A stretch of 64,000 nt of DNA from G963665595 sp963665595. Its GTDB lineage: Bacteria; Actinomycetota; Coriobacteriia; Coriobacteriales; CADBOM01. The notes below the pieces were generated by a model, which saw only the letters and a program-made list of their open reading frames with translations, did not search any database and had not been told where the DNA came from. Made by a program: the position numbers and the translations under genes. Of the stretch, positions 61,169 through 64,000 are shown one piece after another (position 1 is the first letter of the stretch; every line of letters starts with the position of its first letter). The stretch lies in the NCBI GenBank assembly GCA_963665595.2, contig CAXXJK010000005.1, positions 434,001 to 498,000 of the forward strand, in the 5' to 3' direction.

Positions 61169-63166
61169 ATGATGCGTTTGTTTTTTGCCGACGAAGGCGG
61201 CTTCACTCAAATCGGTGTTGTGGTTGCCTTACTACTCACGCTTGCGCTTCTTACCACCTCCGTTCAGGTGTATTGGATAAATTCTGAAGCGGGGGATATT
61301 CAGTTTGCCGCTGATGCGGGGGCGCTGGCTGCCGAGAATGTTGTTGCTGAATATTACGTGATCGCTCGAACGGTTGATGCCGCCATACTTTCAATCTCTC
61401 TTTTAGGGCTGACGGTCTATGTGATTTCCTGTATTGCTCTGGTGATACCGGGCGGACAGACGATTTCCACGACACTTTCAGATGCGGGACAATCCATCGT
61501 AAATTTCCGTAATTCCTTCTCGCGTACCAGCGGCAAAGCACTAAAGGCTATCGAAACCGCTCTGCCGTTTATCGCGGCGGTCAATGCAATGACCATTATC
61601 AATCAGAATTCAAATGCTCGTGCTTCCTATCAAGGTCTCGCCATCATTTTTCCGCTTGTGGGAGACACGATCTTTCCTGAGGATGATCTGGACAAGAGTT
61701 ATGACGAGCTTGAAGAAGAAAAGTCTCATGTCCAAGAACAGTCCGATGAAGCGCTGAGCGCTTCGGACACCATGGAGGACTCGAAGGAGCGTGCATATCA
61801 AGCTGATTGTGGAAAAAACCCTAACTACTGCCTCTATGAACGGTGCGACTCGCTCGCAGGACTTTCGCCGTATATGAATCCTTTTTATTCTTCCGCTGAC
61901 CTATGGACATTTGATAATGCGCTTGAGCGCGCGCGTGCATACTATGATGCGCGATGGCGCAACGAACAACCGTTTCTCTACCAAGGCAGTGAGTTGGGCA
62001 AATCAGTGGCACGCCGAGCACTATATGGGTATGCGATAGAAAAACTGGCCCAGGGGTATGCCTACTATGATGCCTCGGGGGCGTTTCACGGTTGGTTTCC
62101 GACGCTACCCCATAACATCGATCAGATACGGTCGACAAATCTCTATCAGGAGGCCATATATCCTGTATCGGCAGAGGGATATCTTCATGCGTCATCACTT
62201 TGTAGCGCATGTCAGGCGACGGGGGCTGTGGGGCTTGGGGCAGTCTGCGATGTCGAAAACGGCATCTACGCGCAGTGCCCGGTCTGCGATTTTTCTGCTG
62301 AAACGCTTGGCCGCGTTGTGAGTATTTCGCACAATGCAACCAATGGGTTTGAATATTATTATGAAATTATCGCAACAGAGGCAGAGCGATATCAGGGCGC
62401 GTCAACAACCTACGAAGAAGAGACTCGTACTTCGCGCGATGCACTTTCTGATGTGTTCGAAACCTTTAAAGCAGCCGCGAAAGAATTATTTTCAGCGCGT
62501 TGGCGCATTGATCCTCAACCGCCCGGGCGTATCGGATGTCTTTCTGTAGCAGTAGATGTTTCGGAGCACATTGTTTCGCATGAGGTCCCCCTGCCCTTTG
62601 TTAGCTCTGACGCGGTACTGCGCCGGCGTATGGCTATCAGTGGGGCAAAGCTCATAGAAGACGAAGATCAGAAGGGGGATACGCTTATCGCGCGCCTGCT
62701 CGATGGGTATGTGCTGTCGCTTGAAGAAGGGAGCATTGCGCAGGTAGTTTTTTCTTCAGGTGACATTGTCTTAAAACTTTGGAGCGATATGCTCGTGACC
62801 TATGAACAGGGAACAGAAGGTCTCGCGAAGGGAATTGAGGGGGCGCTCAATGCTATTCCCTATGTAGATAAAACACCATTGGGGGCATGGGCAAAAGAAC
62901 GATTTACTGCAATTATCGCAGATCTTGGGCTTGAACCGGCAAAACTTGGGTCATTTCATGCTGTAACCGTCAATACGGGTCAGGTGCTGCAGGAGAGTGG
63001 ATATGGTTCGCCCGCAGCTCTGCTGCGCTCAGATTCAGAGCTCTCACAAACAGGCATAACTATTCTCGAAGAATATTTTCAAGACTCCGGCTTGAGTCTT
63101 TTCGGATTTATTTCGGAGAATCTGCGTATGGTTGATTCGGTATCAAGAAGCGGGCAGTGGCAATGA
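61169..63166 (+). CDS. TadG-like large pseudopilin with Cys clusters
   Basis: 665 residues from ATG 61169, chosen for GGAGGG nine bases upstream; ATG 61151 is less likely. An N-terminal helix (TQIGVVVALLLTLALLTTSV) with ADAGALAAENV is TadG-like. A second hydrophobic stretch (SISLLGLTVYVISCIALVI) follows. The large external domain contains an acidic coiled-coil (LDKSYDELEEEKSHVQEQS) and Cys pairs CSACQATG and CPVCD that could bind metal. Probably a surface tip or anchoring subunit. Overlaps the next gene at ATGA. Confidence 0.75.
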   Translation: MMRLFFADEGGFTQIGVVVALLLTLALLTTSVQVYWINSEAGDIQFAADAGALAAENVVAEYYVIARTVDAAILSISLLGLTVYVISCIALVIPGGQTISTTLSDAGQSIVNFRNSFSRTSGKALKAIETALPFIAAVNAMTIINQNSNARASYQGLAIIFPLVGDTIFPEDDLDKSYDELEEEKSHVQEQSDEALSASDTMEDSKERAYQADCGKNPNYCLYERCDSLAGLSPYMNPFYSSADLWTFDNALERARAYYDARWRNEQPFLYQGSELGKSVARRALYGYAIEKLAQGYAYYDASGAFHGWFPTLPHNIDQIRSTNLYQEAIYPVSAEGYLHASSLCSACQATGAVGLGAVCDVENGIYAQCPVCDFSAETLGRVVSISHNATNGFEYYYEIIATEAERYQGASTTYEEETRTSRDALSDVFETFKAAAKELFSARWRIDPQPPGRIGCLSVAVDVSEHIVSHEVPLPFVSSDAVLRRRMAISGAKLIEDEDQKGDTLIARLLDGYVLSLEEGSIAQVVFSSGDIVLKLWSDMLVTYEQGTEGLAKGIEGALNAIPYVDKTPLGAWAKERFTAIIADLGLEPAKLGSFHAVTVNTGQVLQESGYGSPAALLRSDSELSQTGITILEEYFQDSGLSLFGFISENLRMVDSVSRSGQWQ

Positions 63167-63630
63167 AGGCAAGCTTTCTGAATGAGAAAGGACAGATGTC
63201 AGTTGAGCTCGTGGTCTGCCTTCCCGTTATCTTGATCGTCGCGTTCATAGCTATTCATGGCATGATTTTTGCCGCTGCTTGTGCTCGTTTCGATGAGATT
63301 ACGCCTCAGTTTGTACGGGTTGAGGCAACGAAGGGTTTAGACGAGTCGGTCACATGTCATGTACTTGAGAGCGGTATAAAAGAAGCGCTCAGTGTTTATC
63401 CGGGCATCTCAATTGCGGTTACTTCGGAATGGATAGATGGTATTACGGGAGATGAATTTGGCGAAATAGACAAGACCTATTTCATTGTTCCTCACCACAC
63501 CCGCTATAGGGTCTTGCTTTCGTATCTTCCCGTTGGTCTCCCGTCTTCGATATTCGGGTTCGAGATTACCGGGATTATTCATCAGCAATCATTTGCGGTT
63601 GACTCCTATAAACCCGGCATCTGGATGTAA
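63163..63630 (+). CDS. TadE-like minor pilin (second)
   Basis: 155 residues from ATG 63163, which overlaps the previous stop. EKGQMSVELVVCLPVILIVAF is the class III signal and helix, with Glu at +5. External domain of about 115 residues (DEITPQFVRVEATKGLDESV, YRVLLSYLPVGLPSSIFGF). Part of the same operon. Confidence 0.82.
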   Translation: MKASFLNEKGQMSVELVVCLPVILIVAFIAIHGMIFAAACARFDEITPQFVRVEATKGLDESVTCHVLESGIKEALSVYPGISIAVTSEWIDGITGDEFGEIDKTYFIVPHHTRYRVLLSYLPVGLPSSIFGFEITGIIHQQSFAVDSYKPGIWM

Positions 63631-63659
63631 ACATCACAAGAGGAGAGGACAGGATCGAT

Positions 63660-64000
63660 ATGTTCACAGATCGCAGATACGGGATGGTTGTCTCAAAGCC
63701 AGCATTGTTTCATAGACGCGTGTGCGTGGTTTTCTTCTTATGTGTCATAGTAATTGTGCTGTTGGCAATGGGGCGCTATATGGCTCGCCAGCTTACTCCG
63801 ATCATCGCATTATTTGATGCGGGCGGGGTAGACGATGAGTCGTATCGACAGTCCTTGGCTATCGAAGGACTCCCAGACGGACTCTTACTTCCTGACGATC
63901 TGCAATTGATACGATTTTCTCGAGATCAGGGCATCTATGAATTTGCGACAGAATCGGGCGGCCTAGATCTTTATACGTCTCTTGAATCAAAGCTTATACA
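63660..64000 (+). CDS. Membrane-anchored protein of the tad locus (3' end beyond window)
   Basis: An open frame from ATG 63660 (AGGAGAGGAC upstream) runs off the window after 113 codons. It starts MFTDRRYGMVVSKPALFHRR, then has one helix (VCVVFFLCVIVIVLLAMGRY) and an external part with LFDAGGVDDESYRQSLAIEG and LQLIRFSRDQGIYEFA. No family recognised from the available part. Position and an N-terminal anchor suggest a further Tad pseudopilin or assembly protein. Confidence 0.75.
   Translation, partial: MFTDRRYGMVVSKPALFHRRVCVVFFLCVIVIVLLAMGRYMARQLTPIIALFDAGGVDDESYRQSLAIEGLPDGLLLPDDLQLIRFSRDQGIYEFATESGGLDLYTSLESKLI

Overview
The window looks like a chromosome segment of a low-to-mid G+C member of the Coriobacteriia (Actinomycetota), most likely an Eggerthellales relative such as Cryptobacterium. 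This is inferred from gene content, not from a marker gene: a Tat-exported fumarate-reductase-like flavoprotein beside a membrane-bound LuxR regulator, actinobacterial gene families, a CIRCE-controlled htpG and a Tad pilus locus. No rRNA operon and no CRISPR array were seen.

Layout. (1) 1-2.5 kb is a decayed mobile region beside tRNA-Arg(TCT): an IS30-family element with an amber-interrupted transposase, a truncated SH3b cell-wall protein and a truncated tyrosine integrase. (2) 2.6-18.5 kb is ordinary accessory and metabolic chromosome: a HEAT-like/DUF5714 pair, a GNAT acetyltransferase, an acyl-CoA ligase, a YjdF gene under a probable yjdF riboswitch, a three-gene ABC-2 exporter divergent from a NarL-type two-component system, a 2-hydroxyacid dehydrogenase, a Tim44-like zinc-ribbon protein, a C26 glutamine-hydrolase, a DUF523 protein, and an EmrB-type drug exporter with a MarR regulator and dyad operators. 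(3) 18.66-18.88 kb holds tRNA-His and tRNA-Lys. (4) 18.87-36.80 kb is an integrative element of about 17.9 kb between two identical 106-bp direct repeats, the left one abutting the 3' end of tRNA-Lys. It carries a large serine recombinase, a replication-relaxation protein, a VirD4/TraG-like coupling ATPase, a VirB6-like channel protein, several small proteins, an MT-A70 methyltransferase, an unrecognised actinobacterial protein, and an AT-richer cargo module of a C5-cytosine methyltransferase overlapping a GHKL ATPase with HEPN-like motifs. (5) 37-55 kb returns to chromosome: two CmpB-type membrane proteins, htpG, a DUF4870 protein, a C45 peptidase lipoprotein, NhaA, the flavoprotein/LuxR pair, two glycosyltransferases, and a pantothenate operon (DUF2520-panB-panC-panD). 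(6) 55.1-64 kb is a Tad/Flp pilus operon (CpaB, TadZ, TadA, TadB, TadC, pilin and four TadE/TadG-like pseudopilins) that runs off the end.

Most interesting points. The recombinase frame runs in phase through the 106-bp repeat at both ends. In the excised circle it should become a 759-codon recombinase-HTH fusion, while integration splits it and lets tRNA-Lys antisense sequence supply the last ten residues. The methyltransferase/GHKL-HEPN pair, with a probable leaderless promoter, is the best candidate for an under-described defence or control module.
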